From contig WJLX01000160.1 of NCBI GenBank assembly GCA_014728225.1, positions 1 through 33,086 of the forward strand: 33,086 bases of DNA. The letters are read 5' to 3'. This DNA comes from Candidatus Coatesbacteria bacterium. GTDB taxonomy: Bacteria; RBG-13-66-14. Numbering within the stretch: position 1 is the first letter of the stretch; each line of letters opens with the position of its first letter. This document shows positions 12,639 through 21,321 of this stretch, piece by piece. The notes under the pieces were generated by a model that saw nothing but the letters and a program-made list of their open reading frames with translations, searched no databases and was not told the DNA's origin. Position numbers and translations under genes: made by a program.

Positions 12639-13192
12639 TGAAACAACTCGCGACGACAGCCCTGGTTCTGGCGACAACGTTGCTGCCGGCGGGCTGCGGC
12701 GAGGAGCCGGCCGGCCAGGCCGTGACCATGCCTCCCGCTCCCGCCGACGCCGCCGGCACCAGCCGGGTCCTGCTGGAAGCCGACGAGTTGCTGGGCGAGG
12801 CGCTGAGTGATTTCCAGGCCAACAATTTCGGCCTGGCCCTGGACAAGGTCCGCCGGGCCCGGGAGCTGCTAGAACCCGCCGCGCGCATCGAGCTGCCGCT
12901 GATCTGCGTGGCCCAGCACGTCTACGTCGCCGACGCCCACCTGCGCTTCGGCGGCGATCCCGGCGAAGCCAAGCGCCGGCTCGAACAGGCCCGGGACCTG
13001 CTCAAGGAGTGCATAATAGACGCCGCACCCGCGGAGAAGGAGCTTCACGGCGCCTTTCTCGAACGCCTGATCGCCGTCATCGAGGACGCCGACGTCGACA
13101 TCCCGGACAAACTCGCCCAACTGGAGACCCTGCAGCGCGATCTGGCCGAGGCTGTCGTCGCCGCGGAACGACCCCCCGTCGGGGAGCACTGA
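12638..13192 (+). CDS. Small lipoprotein, helical, unknown function
   Basis: A 184-residue protein starting at the ATG that overlaps the M28 peptidase stop codon by one base (TGATG), so translation is probably coupled. Residues 1-20 are a lipoprotein signal with lipobox LPAGC. After a Pro/Ala-rich linker, the rest looks all-helical, with one or two TPR-like hairpins (LLGEALSDFQANNFGLALDKVRRAR and CVAQHVYVADAHLRFGGDPGEAKRR). It is likely held at a membrane face and may accompany the peptidase or envelope assembly. I do not recognise the family. Confidence 0.75.
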   Translation: MKQLATTALVLATTLLPAGCGEEPAGQAVTMPPAPADAAGTSRVLLEADELLGEALSDFQANNFGLALDKVRRARELLEPAARIELPLICVAQHVYVADAHLRFGGDPGEAKRRLEQARDLLKECIIDAAPAEKELHGAFLERLIAVIEDADVDIPDKLAQLETLQRDLAEAVVAAERPPVGEH

Positions 13193-13350
13193 GTCGAGAA
13201 ACACTGAAAGGAGGCCGACAAGCAGCGGAACGATCCGTGGAACGCTCACAACCGCGACGCCGAGACCGGCCGCCGATGCCGGCGACGGCTCGGCGCAATG
13301 CAGACCATACCGCCCGTACCGGGGCGAATTGAATAGGAGAATGATCAAAG

Positions 13351-14700
13351 ATGCTCGGGATCAAACTCGACCTGGCCCCCACGGACGCCCGCCTGATCGG
13401 CGACGCCGGCCTGGACTTCGTTCAATCCAAGGAATGGAACTCCCCCCGGCAAGAGCTGCTGAGCGCCCTGACCGATCCGGCGCCGGGATACACTTCACTG
13501 CCCGATCAACAAGTCGACGGCCTGCTGGAGTTCGCCGCCGCCGTCAGCAGTGACCTCGACGACGTTCTCGTTCTGGGTATCGGCGGCTCGGGTCTGGGGG
13601 CGCGGATGCTCAACTGCGCCTTCATCGAACCGGCTCCCCGCCGGCCGACTTATCCCCGGCTCCACGTCGTCGACAACGTCGACCCCCGCCGACTCTACCA
13701 CCTGCTGGCCGCCCTGGACCCTCAGCACACCCTCGTCGTCGTGGTGACCAAATCCGGCTCGACGGCGGAGACGATGGCCAACTACGCCGTGGTCCGCGGT
13801 TGGCTGGAAGCGCTGCTCGGCGACGACTGCGCCGCCCACTTGGCGGTGGTGACCGATCCGGACAACGGCGATCTGCGCTCCATCGCCGAGAGCGAGGACC
13901 TGGCGAGTTTCGCCGTGCCGCCCGACGTCGGCGGACGCTTCAGTGTGCTCAGCCCGGTGGGCCTGCTGCCGGCGGCCCTGACCGGCCTGGACGTCGAGGG
14001 CCTGCTGCGCGGCGCCGCGGTCATGCGGCGCCGGACCCTGGAGCCGGACTGGCGCGGCAACCCCGCCCTGGCCCTGGCCCTCTGTTTGCACGCCCATCAC
14101 CGCGCAGGACGGCGGATCGTCAGTGTGATGCCCTACGCCGACGGTCTGCGCGACTTCGCCCTGTGGTTTGGCCAGCTGTGGGCCGAGAGCCTGGGCAAGC
14201 GCGCCGACTACGGTCCGACGCCCCAGGCCGCCCTCGGCGCCACCGATCAGCACTCGCAGATCCAGCTCTACACCCAGGGCCCGGCGGACAAGGTCGTCTG
14301 GCTGCTCGAGGTCGCCGAACACAACGTCGAGGTCGAGGTGCCCGACAAGCGCTACGGCTACGCCGCCCTCGACTACCTCGCCGGCACCGGACTGGGCGAG
14401 CTGCTGGCCGCCGAGCGCCGCGGCACCACCCTGGGCCTGGTCAAGGCGGGAACCCCGTCCTTTGTTCTGACGTTACCCAAATTGGAGGAGCCCGAGCTGG
14501 GCGCCCTGATCTACCTCTGCGAAGCAGCCACCAGCCTGACCGGCCGCCTGGCCGAACTCGACGCCTACAATCAACCAGGCGTCGAGGAGGGCAAGAAGGC
14601 GACCTACGCCCTGCTCGGCCGGCCGGGCTACGAAGAGCGCCGCCGCGAGGACGCCGAACTCGAAGCCAACTTCGCCGAGGATCTGGTCAGCCTTGCCTGA
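13351..14700 (+). CDS. pgi: Glucose-6-phosphate isomerase
   Basis: A 449-residue protein of the short bacterial isomerase type. It interconverts glucose 6-phosphate and fructose 6-phosphate in the cytoplasm. Diagnostic segments appear in order: the phosphate-binding VLGIGGSGLGARM (about residue 75), TKSGSTAETM (about 133), YADGLRDFALWFGQLWAESL with the catalytic Glu (about 262), TPQAALGATDQHSQIQL (about 290) and the closing QPGVEEGKKATYALLG with the conserved Lys (about 408). AGGAG lies 10-11 nt before the ATG. The end overlaps the next gene by 8 nt. Sugar-phosphate supply beside a glycosyltransferase gene makes sense, though the link may simply be chance. Confidence 0.97.
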   Translation: MLGIKLDLAPTDARLIGDAGLDFVQSKEWNSPRQELLSALTDPAPGYTSLPDQQVDGLLEFAAAVSSDLDDVLVLGIGGSGLGARMLNCAFIEPAPRRPTYPRLHVVDNVDPRRLYHLLAALDPQHTLVVVVTKSGSTAETMANYAVVRGWLEALLGDDCAAHLAVVTDPDNGDLRSIAESEDLASFAVPPDVGGRFSVLSPVGLLPAALTGLDVEGLLRGAAVMRRRTLEPDWRGNPALALALCLHAHHRAGRRIVSVMPYADGLRDFALWFGQLWAESLGKRADYGPTPQAALGATDQHSQIQLYTQGPADKVVWLLEVAEHNVEVEVPDKRYGYAALDYLAGTGLGELLAAERRGTTLGLVKAGTPSFVLTLPKLEEPELGALIYLCEAATSLTGRLAELDAYNQPGVEEGKKATYALLGRPGYEERRREDAELEANFAEDLVSLA

Positions 14701-15541
14701 GCAACCCCGGGTCAGCGTCGTCGTCGTCAGCTACAACACCCGCGCCGACCTGCGCCGTTGCCTGGACCACCTGGAACGCTCCCGGGAGCCCGTCGAGATC
14801 ATCGTCGTCGACAACGCCTCCCGCGACGGCTCCGCCGCCGAGGCCCGCCGGCACGGGGTGCGGCTGTTCCCCAGCCCGGTCAACCAGGGCTTCGCCGCCG
14901 CCAACAACCTGGGGGCGCGCCGGGCCCGCGGTCGCCTGTTGCTGCTGCTCAACCCCGACGCCTTCGTCGAACCGGACAGCATCGGCCGCCTGGCCGACCT
15001 GTTGGACTCCCGGCCCGACCTGGCCGGTACGGCGCCGCGCCTGGTCGGCCTGGACGGCCAAACCCAGCGCACCTGCCGCCGCCTGCCCACCGTGCGCGAC
15101 GCCCTGTGCGAGCTGACCGGGCTGTCCCGGATCTTCCCGGGGAGCGCCTTCTTCAACCGCTGGAAGATGGGCGGGTTCGACCACGACGAAACCCGAGAGG
15201 TCGAACAGGTCTTCGCCTCCTGCTGGCTGCTGCGCCGCGCCGACTTCCTGCGCCTCGGCGGCTTCGACACCCGCTTTCCCATCTTCTTCAACGATGTTGA
15301 CCTGGCCCGACGCCTGGGCGAGGCCGTCGGACCGACCCTCTACGAACCGTCGATCGCCGTGACCCACATCGGCGGTTCCAGTGTCCGCCGGGTCCGCGCC
15401 CGCAGCGTACTCAACAGCCACCGCGCCTTCTACCGCTATCTGGCCAAGTACGGCCGCTCCTTCGCACCCCTGCGCTGGCTGACCGGCCTGCTGTTGGCCC
15501 TGACAGCGCCGCTGCGCGTGCTGGCCGCCGACCTGAGCTGA
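14693..15541 (+). CDS. Family 2 glycosyltransferase, rhamnosyltransferase-like
   Basis: A 282-residue protein starting with TTG inside the end of pgi (8-nt overlap), which implies coupled translation. It has the GT-A Rossmann start VSVVVVSYNTRADLRRCLDHL, the nucleotide-binding IIVVDNASRDGSAA, the loop NQGFAAANNLG, the metal-binding NPDAFVEPDS (DXD-like) and the acceptor-side ASCWLLRRADFLRLGGFDTRFPIFFNDVDL split across two stretches. The motif set is that of WbbL-type rhamnosyltransferases, which add sugars to O-antigen or other surface glycans. A hydrophobic amphipathic C-terminus may attach it to the inner membrane. The exact donor and acceptor cannot be read from sequence. Confidence 0.92.
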   Translation: MPEQPRVSVVVVSYNTRADLRRCLDHLERSREPVEIIVVDNASRDGSAAEARRHGVRLFPSPVNQGFAAANNLGARRARGRLLLLLNPDAFVEPDSIGRLADLLDSRPDLAGTAPRLVGLDGQTQRTCRRLPTVRDALCELTGLSRIFPGSAFFNRWKMGGFDHDETREVEQVFASCWLLRRADFLRLGGFDTRFPIFFNDVDLARRLGEAVGPTLYEPSIAVTHIGGSSVRRVRARSVLNSHRAFYRYLAKYGRSFAPLRWLTGLLLALTAPLRVLAADLS

Positions 15542-15623
15542 GACGACACGCCGGATGACCACGGCGACGACCGCAAAACCCCCGCCGCAGACCTTGGCAG
15601 ACAAGGAAGCGCCACCCGCCCCC

Positions 15624-15713
15624 GCCCCGGAACTGGCACGGTTTTTGCAACGGCGGGAACCGTAGTCCGTTCGAGCGGTTGCGCTATCGCAAAAACCGTG
15701 CCAGTTCCGGGGC
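15624..15713. repeat. Palindromic element, copy 1 (25-nt arms, 40-nt centre)
   Basis: The left arm 15624-15648 and right arm 15689-15713 are perfect reverse complements over 25 nt. The arm core is GGCACGGTTTTTGC and its complement GCAAAAACCGTGCC. The centre (15649-15688) is 40 nt and has a possible inner stem AACCG/CGGTT (15658-15662 with 15676-15680). Where copies 2 and 3 read AACCGG, this copy reads AACTGG on the left and CCAGTT on the right, so the pair is kept. Confidence 0.95.
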
Positions 15714-15832
15714 CGACGTGCCGGAACCGTTGGAAACGTACAGCGCCGTTCTCCGAAGGTCTGCGGCGGCGGACGGCTGGCTGTTCACTGGATTAGACGA
15801 ACCCGCCCGGACCCCGAGCCGCAGCAGTAGAC

Positions 15833-15838
15833 GGAGGT
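15833..15838 (+). promoter_or_regulatory. Ribosome binding site deciding the C25 peptidase start
   Basis: GGAGGT lies 8 nt before the GTG at 15847. The codons after that GTG encode a signal peptide, so this site overrules longer upstream readings that run through the palindromic element. Confidence 0.85.
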
Positions 15839-15846
15839 CTACCAAC

Positions 15847-18800
15847 GTGACCAGGCTAGCGCTCATCCTGATACTTCTCCCGGTCGCTGTTTGCCTCGCC
15901 GCGCCGACGAGTCTGTCGGGCTCGCCGCCGACGGAGCTGGACGACGTTCACGGCGGGGATTCGGCCGCCGGAACGGCGGCGTCGACGGCGCCCGTGTCTG
16001 TCTCTCCCCGGACGACCCCAAAAGGCCCCGCCGTACCCGTGGTTCATTTGGTCTCTTGCGATGCCGACGGCGCCGTGCTCAGCGTCGAGTTCCCCGAGGC
16101 CCGTCTCGTGGAACGTTTGGTCGAGGGACGGACTTACACGGAGGTCGTCGTTCCGGGCGCTCCGGCGGTGTCGCTGGAGGGCGAGCCCTTGCTGCCGCTT
16201 TTCAACACCCGGCTTTGGGTGCCGCCGGGGGCCGAGCTGCGGGTATCGGCGACGGGTTCCGACGCCTACGGCCGTACCGTCGAAAACCCCCTGCCCGCCC
16301 CCGAGCTTGAGATCGTCGAAGTCAACGGTCTGGAGCGGATCGAGGAACACTACGCTGCTACGGCGCGCACCGTCGCCGTCGAGTGGCCCCGGGCCGCCCT
16401 GGCGCGGACGGAGATCGTCCGCGGTTGGCGTTTGGCCCATCTCGAGTTGCGCCCCGTGGCTCTCGAGGGCTCCAGTCTGCGTGGTTACCGGCGCCTGCGC
16501 GTCGAGGTCGCCTTCGGAGCGTCGCCGGTGAACACACCGCTGGCCCGGGAGCTGGGCGACCACCCGGATCAGCTCGATCTGGCCGCCTCCCTGGCGCCCA
16601 ATTTCGCCACGGCCCGGGAGCTGGGCTGGCGTCTGCAGAGGACAGCGGAGCCGCCGGCGCCCTTCGGTGTGGACGATCTACCGGGTCAACTGTACAAGGT
16701 CGTCGTCGTTGAAGACGGTCCCTACGTCCTGACCCGGGAGAGCCTCGCCGCCGCCGGTGTGGACGTTGACACCTTGGATCCCCGACGCATGGGACTCTAC
16801 ACCTCTTCGGGCCGGATGCTGGACGCCGACGACCTGTTCGACCGCGACCCCCTCTATCCCGTACCCGTCGAGGTCACCGGCTCCGCGGACGGCAGCCTCG
16901 ACGAGGACGACGGCCTCTATTTCTGGGGGCGGGGCAGCTTCCACTGGGAGGTGCCCGACGCGCCGCCGACGGAATCCGCGACCGCCGCTCCGAGCGCGAC
17001 GGGCGTCTTTGCCGATCAGCCCGGCGTACGCAACCACTACAGCGATTACGGTTACTATTGGTTGGTGTTGGATGAGGACGAGCCGCTGCGCTTCGCCGAC
17101 CTCGACGCCGCCCCGGCCGGCGAGCCCGAGCTGACCCACCTCCAGGGCCGCCTGCATCACGAGGACGACGTCGAAAGCCTCAACCGCAGCAAGTACACCA
17201 GCGAGGGGATGGATTTCTATTGGGATCGTACCGTCCCCGAGCCGACGGGCTGGACCTTCGATATCAACCTGGTCGACTACACCCCGGCCGACACCACCTA
17301 CATGGCCTACGGTGTCCACGGCAACGCCAAGAACTACGACTGCGAGTTCCAGATCTACTACGACGAGGACGTCACTCCCGAACGGCTGGTCGACTCCTTT
17401 CCCTTCGATGACGACGACCGCACCGTCTCACGCTGGTTCACCGTACCGGCGGACTATCCCACCTCGGGCAAAAACGAGCTGACCCTTTACGTCGACGACG
17501 GCGGTGATGATGACCTGAACCAGGTCTCCATCGACTCCCTCGAGGTGCTCTATCCCCGGGGATTGGAAGCCCGCAACGGCGCCTTCGAGGCCTGGGGCGG
17601 TTTCGAGCAGAGCGGTCGCCGCCGGTTGACGGTGACCGGGCTGACCTCGGACGACATCGCCGTCTGGGACCTGACGGCGGGAGAGCGGCTGACGAACTAC
17701 GAACTCGAGGGTCCGAGCGGGTTGCGCGACGTGGTCTTCGCCTGGGAAGTCGAGCCGGACCGTCACCTGATCGTCTTCGATCGTCAGCGGGCCCGCGAGC
17801 CCCTGGACATCTATCCCGACGCCCCAGCCGAATTGGACGAATCCGTGGCCGCCGACTTGATCTATGTCAGCCATCCCGCTCTGGCCGCGGCCCTCGATCC
17901 CCTGGCCGACTACCACCGCAGCCGCGGCCTGCGCGTGGAGGTGGTCAACGTCGACGATATCTACGACGCCTACGCCGGGGGGCGGATGGATCCCGTGGCC
18001 ATTCGCAACTACCTCAAGCACGCCTTCGCCGATCCGCTGGGCGATCCCCTGAGCTACGCCTGTCTGGTGGGCGACGGCAGCTACGATTACCGCGACAGCG
18101 AGGGCATCTACAACGGGCCGTTGTGGCGCGACTTCGGCGAGAATCTGATCCCGCCCCACTACCTCCACTACAGCACCTCCTTCGTTCCCAGCGATAATTT
18201 CTTCGCCGCCCTGAACGCCGGGACCACCGAGCCCCAGATCGCCCTGACCCGCCTGAGCGTCGTCGACGACACCGAGCTCGAGCGGATCGTCGAGCGCTGC
18301 CTGGGGTATCCCGAAGTGCCGGCCGGCCGCTGGCAGGTGCGCAATATCCTCGTCGCCGACAACTACGTCGATTACCAGAATCCAGAAGACGGCCGCGACG
18401 AGACCGGCAACTTCGACCGTTACGCCGAGGAGATCTGCAATTACTACAGCAGCTTCTCCATCGAGCCGACCAAGCTGTACATGACCCAGATGGGGATGGC
18501 CCGCACCGGCGAGGAGTTCTACTGCCAGTACTCCCTGGGCGCCCGCCGCAACGCCGTGCGCGAGCTGATCACCCGGGCCGTCCTCGACGACACCGGCTCC
18601 CTGTTCTACAATTACTTCGGCCACGGCGGCTGGCACACCTGGGCCGACGAGCTGACCCTGACCGAGCGCCCGCCGCTCTATCTCGACCGGGAGGCCTGGG
18701 CCAAACCGCAGCCCGCCGTCCTGGTGCAGTCCTCCTGCTCGGTGGCCGATTTCGATCGCAGCAAGAACACCAACGAATACCCGGAGAGCATCGCCGAGTA

Positions 18801-20163
18801 TCTGATGCGGACCCGGGACGGCCTGTTGGCCGGGGTGGGCTCCACCCGGGTCACCGGCGGCGGAACCTGCCAGTCTTACCACGCGGCCTTCTACAACGCC
18901 GTCTACCACCCCGAGGCCCACCTGGACACACCGCGCCTGGGACTGCTGCACCAGAGCGCCCTGCTGACCTCGGGAAACATCGCCCTGCGCTTCAAGTGGG
19001 CCTTCCTCGGCGATCCGGCGACCGAGCTGCGCCGGCCCGTCGGCGGGATCACTCTCTACGATCCGGGGCTGACCAGCGTCGCCCGGGGCGAGGTCATCGA
19101 GATCACCGGGCGGATCGCCGACGCCTCTCTGGGTGTCGAGACCGTCGAGGTGGTGGCCTACGACCGACCGATGATGCCCTATTCCTTCGTCGAGTCCCCG
19201 GTCCGGCTGGTCCGCCCGGTCACCCGGGCGGTGGGCGCCGTCGACGGCAACGCCTTCACCGTCGAGCTGCCCGTTCCCTGGACCATCGACAACGATCTGA
19301 ACCCGGAACCGATCCCCGACGACGCGCTCTACACCCTGGATATCCATGCCTACGCCCTGGCGGCCGACGGCCGGCGCCTGGTCGTCGATGAACCCTGGAA
19401 CATCGGCGAGACGCCGACGCAACGGGAGTTCTCCCAGGCCACCCCCCGGCTGTACACCGAGATCCTGATCGAGGGCGCCGTCGAGCCTCCCGCGGACAAC
19501 GGCGGACCGCAGATCGACTTCACCCTCAACGGCGGTTCGACGGCTTCCGGCGACCTGGTCTCCGGCGAGTTCGACCTCGAACTGACATTGAGCGATCCTC
19601 ACGGCATCCTGACCGTGCGCGACGACGCCGGAATGCCGGGACCGGCCGGGGACATCGACCGGCCCATCGTCCTGACGGCCGACGCCGAGGGTCACAGCCT
19701 GCAGTTCGACCTGACCGACGATTACGCCACCGCGGCCGATGACTACACCCGGGGCGTGGTCTCCCGGACCATCGAGCTGCCTCCGGGACGCTACACTCTG
19801 AGCGCCCTGGCCTACGATCGCTTCGGTGAGCCGGGAACGGCCTCCTTCGAGCTGCGCGTCGAGGACGAGATGTCCCTGGAGCAGGTCCTGGTGGTTCCCA
19901 ATCCGGCCCCCGGCCCGACGGCCTTCACCTTCGTCACCAGCCGGCGGCCCGACCGCGCCCGGATCCGTATTTACACCCCGGCGGGTCGTCTGGTGCGCAC
20001 CATCGACGACATCGTCCCCGTCGCCGGCTTCAACGTCATCGAATGGGACGGCGACGACGACGGCGGTCGTCCCCTGGCCAACGGCGTCTACCTTTACCAA
20101 CTCGAAGTCGGGCTCGACGAAACGGTCTGCGAGACCTACGAGAAGTTCATCATGCTGCGCTAG
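15847..20163 (+). CDS. Gingipain-like C25 cysteine peptidase, PorU-like
   Basis: A 1438-residue protein from a GTG with GGAGGT 8 nt upstream; residues 1 to about 19 are a signal peptide (TRLALILILLPVAVCLAAP). Residues about 65-230 resemble the C25 propeptide (GEPLLPLFNTRLWVPPGAEL). A beta-rich linker follows. Residues about 668-1066 are the C25 peptidase domain, with YVSHPALAAAL and YACLVGDGSYDYRD, catalytic His926 in NYFGHGGW, catalytic Cys964 in VQSSCSVADFD, and the closing GDPATELR. Residues about 1340-1438 (VVPNPAPGPTAF to ANGVYLYQLEV) are a FlgD-like/type-IX sorting-type domain. In Bacteroidota, PorU is the C25 sortase that removes such domains from cargo and works with PorV. Two PorV-like genes follow directly. 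It could instead be a secreted cargo protease; the neighbours favour PorU. Confidence 0.88.
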   Translation: MTRLALILILLPVAVCLAAPTSLSGSPPTELDDVHGGDSAAGTAASTAPVSVSPRTTPKGPAVPVVHLVSCDADGAVLSVEFPEARLVERLVEGRTYTEVVVPGAPAVSLEGEPLLPLFNTRLWVPPGAELRVSATGSDAYGRTVENPLPAPELEIVEVNGLERIEEHYAATARTVAVEWPRAALARTEIVRGWRLAHLELRPVALEGSSLRGYRRLRVEVAFGASPVNTPLARELGDHPDQLDLAASLAPNFATARELGWRLQRTAEPPAPFGVDDLPGQLYKVVVVEDGPYVLTRESLAAAGVDVDTLDPRRMGLYTSSGRMLDADDLFDRDPLYPVPVEVTGSADGSLDEDDGLYFWGRGSFHWEVPDAPPTESATAAPSATGVFADQPGVRNHYSDYGYYWLVLDEDEPLRFADLDAAPAGEPELTHLQGRLHHEDDVESLNRSKYTSEGMDFYWDRTVPEPTGWTFDINLVDYTPADTTYMAYGVHGNAKNYDCEFQIYYDEDVTPERLVDSFPFDDDDRTVSRWFTVPADYPTSGKNELTLYVDDGGDDDLNQVSIDSLEVLYPRGLEARNGAFEAWGGFEQSGRRRLTVTGLTSDDIAVWDLTAGERLTNYELEGPSGLRDVVFAWEVEPDRHLIVFDRQRAREPLDIYPDAPAELDESVAADLIYVSHPALAAALDPLADYHRSRGLRVEVVNVDDIYDAYAGGRMDPVAIRNYLKHAFADPLGDPLSYACLVGDGSYDYRDSEGIYNGPLWRDFGENLIPPHYLHYSTSFVPSDNFFAALNAGTTEPQIALTRLSVVDDTELERIVERCLGYPEVPAGRWQVRNILVADNYVDYQNPEDGRDETGNFDRYAEEICNYYSSFSIEPTKLYMTQMGMARTGEEFYCQYSLGARRNAVRELITRAVLDDTGSLFYNYFGHGGWHTWADELTLTERPPLYLDREAWAKPQPAVLVQSSCSVADFDRSKNTNEYPESIAEYLMRTRDGLLAGVGSTRVTGGGTCQSYHAAFYNAVYHPEAHLDTPRLGLLHQSALLTSGNIALRFKWAFLGDPATELRRPVGGITLYDPGLTSVARGEVIEITGRIADASLGVETVEVVAYDRPMMPYSFVESPVRLVRPVTRAVGAVDGNAFTVELPVPWTIDNDLNPEPIPDDALYTLDIHAYALAADGRRLVVDEPWNIGETPTQREFSQATPRLYTEILIEGAVEPPADNGGPQIDFTLNGGSTASGDLVSGEFDLELTLSDPHGILTVRDDAGMPGPAGDIDRPIVLTADAEGHSLQFDLTDDYATAADDYTRGVVSRTIELPPGRYTLSALAYDRFGEPGTASFELRVEDEMSLEQVLVVPNPAPGPTAFTFVTSRRPDRARIRIYTPAGRLVRTIDDIVPVAGFNVIEWDGDDDGGRPLANGVYLYQLEVGLDETVCETYEKFIMLR

Positions 20164-20239
20164 AGCCGGCCTGATCACCGAAGCGCATGAAGCGCAGCGG
20201 CCTCGACAAGCTACTGCCTCCGCAGTCAAGGAGGGGAAG

Positions 20240-21178
20240 TTGAAACGCGCCCTACCCGCGATCCTGGCCCTTCTGGCGATGCTGAATCCCGCCGCCGCCG
20301 GGGAGACCCTCTACGCCGGAGACTACCTCTCCCTGGGCTTCGGCGCCCGGCCGCTGGCCCTCGGCGGGGCCTACGGCGCCCTGGCCACGGACGCCGCCGC
20401 GGCGGCCTACAACCCCGCCGGGTTGGCCCGGGCCGGGAACTACGGCGGACTGTTCCTGCACTCCAGCCGCTTCGACGGCTTGGTGACCTACGACGCCCTG
20501 TCCGGCTTCTACGGCGCTGCCCCGGACCTGGGCGCCTTCGGCGCCGCCTGGGTACGCAGCGCCGTCGACGAGATCAAGCTGACCCGCTGGGACGATGACG
20601 GCCGCCCCGAGGTTTATGACGTCGTCGACACCGCCGCCGACGCCTTCATTCTGACCTACGCCCGGGCCCTGACCGACGGGCTGGCCGTCGGCGTCAACCT
20701 CAAGTACCTGCGTGACGACCTGGGCGCCGCCACGGCCGACGGTTTCGGTTTCGACCTGGGTGTGCTCTGGTGTCCCCTCGAGGGGCTCGGCCTGGGATTG
20801 ACCGCCCACGACCCCTATACCTTCAAGGAGTGGTCCAACGGCACCACGGACACCTTCGATCCGCGGTTGCGTCTCGGGGCGGCCTACGGGATCGACATCG
20901 CCGAGATCGACAGCGTCGTCACCTTGACCGGCGACGCCGAGCTGATCCTGGCCGATTACGGCTCCAGCGCCCAGGTGGACCTCGACGGCGCCGGGTTGGA
21001 CCTTCACGCCGGACTGGAGTTCGCCGTGGCCGGCGTCTTCGCCGCCCGAGCCGGGGTCGATCGCGGCAAGCTGACCCTGGGCGGCGGTGTCGGACTTTGG
21101 GGGATCAATCTCGATTACTGCTGGCTGTCCCACGAGCTGGGCGACACCCACCGGGTCAGCCTGCAGGCCCTGTTCTAG
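20240..21178 (+). CDS. PorV/UPF0164-family outer-membrane beta-barrel protein
   Basis: A 312-residue protein. The TTG at 20240 has AGGAGG 5 nt upstream and begins a signal peptide (KRALPAILALLAMLNPAAAG). The mature start carries the family signature: FGARPLALGGAYGALATDAAAAAYNPAGLA. The remainder is alternating barrel strands (VGVNLKYLRDDLG, LGLGLTAHDPYTF, LRLGAAYGIDI, HAGLEFAVAGVFAARAGVD) and ends in a strand with terminal Phe (HRVSLQALF), as expected for Bam substrates. PorV proteins receive cargo from the type IX translocon and pass it to the sortase. It lies 76 nt after the C25 peptidase gene and is probably co-transcribed with it. Confidence 0.87.
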   Translation: MKRALPAILALLAMLNPAAAGETLYAGDYLSLGFGARPLALGGAYGALATDAAAAAYNPAGLARAGNYGGLFLHSSRFDGLVTYDALSGFYGAAPDLGAFGAAWVRSAVDEIKLTRWDDDGRPEVYDVVDTAADAFILTYARALTDGLAVGVNLKYLRDDLGAATADGFGFDLGVLWCPLEGLGLGLTAHDPYTFKEWSNGTTDTFDPRLRLGAAYGIDIAEIDSVVTLTGDAELILADYGSSAQVDLDGAGLDLHAGLEFAVAGVFAARAGVDRGKLTLGGGVGLWGINLDYCWLSHELGDTHRVSLQALF

Positions 21179-21321
21179 TTCCTACCGGTCCCCGTGGAGT
21201 CCGGTCACGCACCGCTGGAGTTGCCGATCCCGCGGCGGGAAACTAATCTCGCCCCGCCGCCGTATGCTTTAATCGGTATGTCTTTCACGCCCGCCCGGCG
21301 GGTCAACGGGAGCGATGAGCT

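Larger units (their letters stand above)
15542..15846. other. Intergenic region with palindromic element
   Basis: A 305-bp gap between the GT2 gene and the C25 peptidase gene. Its main content is the 90-nt inverted-repeat element described separately at 15624-15713. The remaining 130 nt up to the GTG start hold a very strong ribosome site but no promoter that I can defend. Confidence 0.7.

Noticed and set aside
10107-12677. 856-codon open frame opposite the M28 peptidase gene
   Set aside because: Low-complexity Gly/Val/Asp/Gln composition; the plus strand encodes intact catalytic motifs, so this is a shadow.
13208-13332. Short frame after AAGGAGG between the lipoprotein and pgi
   Set aside because: The GTG lies too far from the ribosome-like site, and the ~32 Arg-rich codons have no recognisable feature.
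17428-20229. 933-codon open frame opposite the C25 peptidase gene
   Set aside because: Same reasoning: repetitive Val/Gly/Gln-rich product and an intact peptidase on the other strand.
21232-21260. GCGGCGGG/CCCGCCGC hairpin between the two PorV-like genes as a terminator
   Set aside because: It is not followed by a T run and overlaps a possible promoter, so I do not call it.
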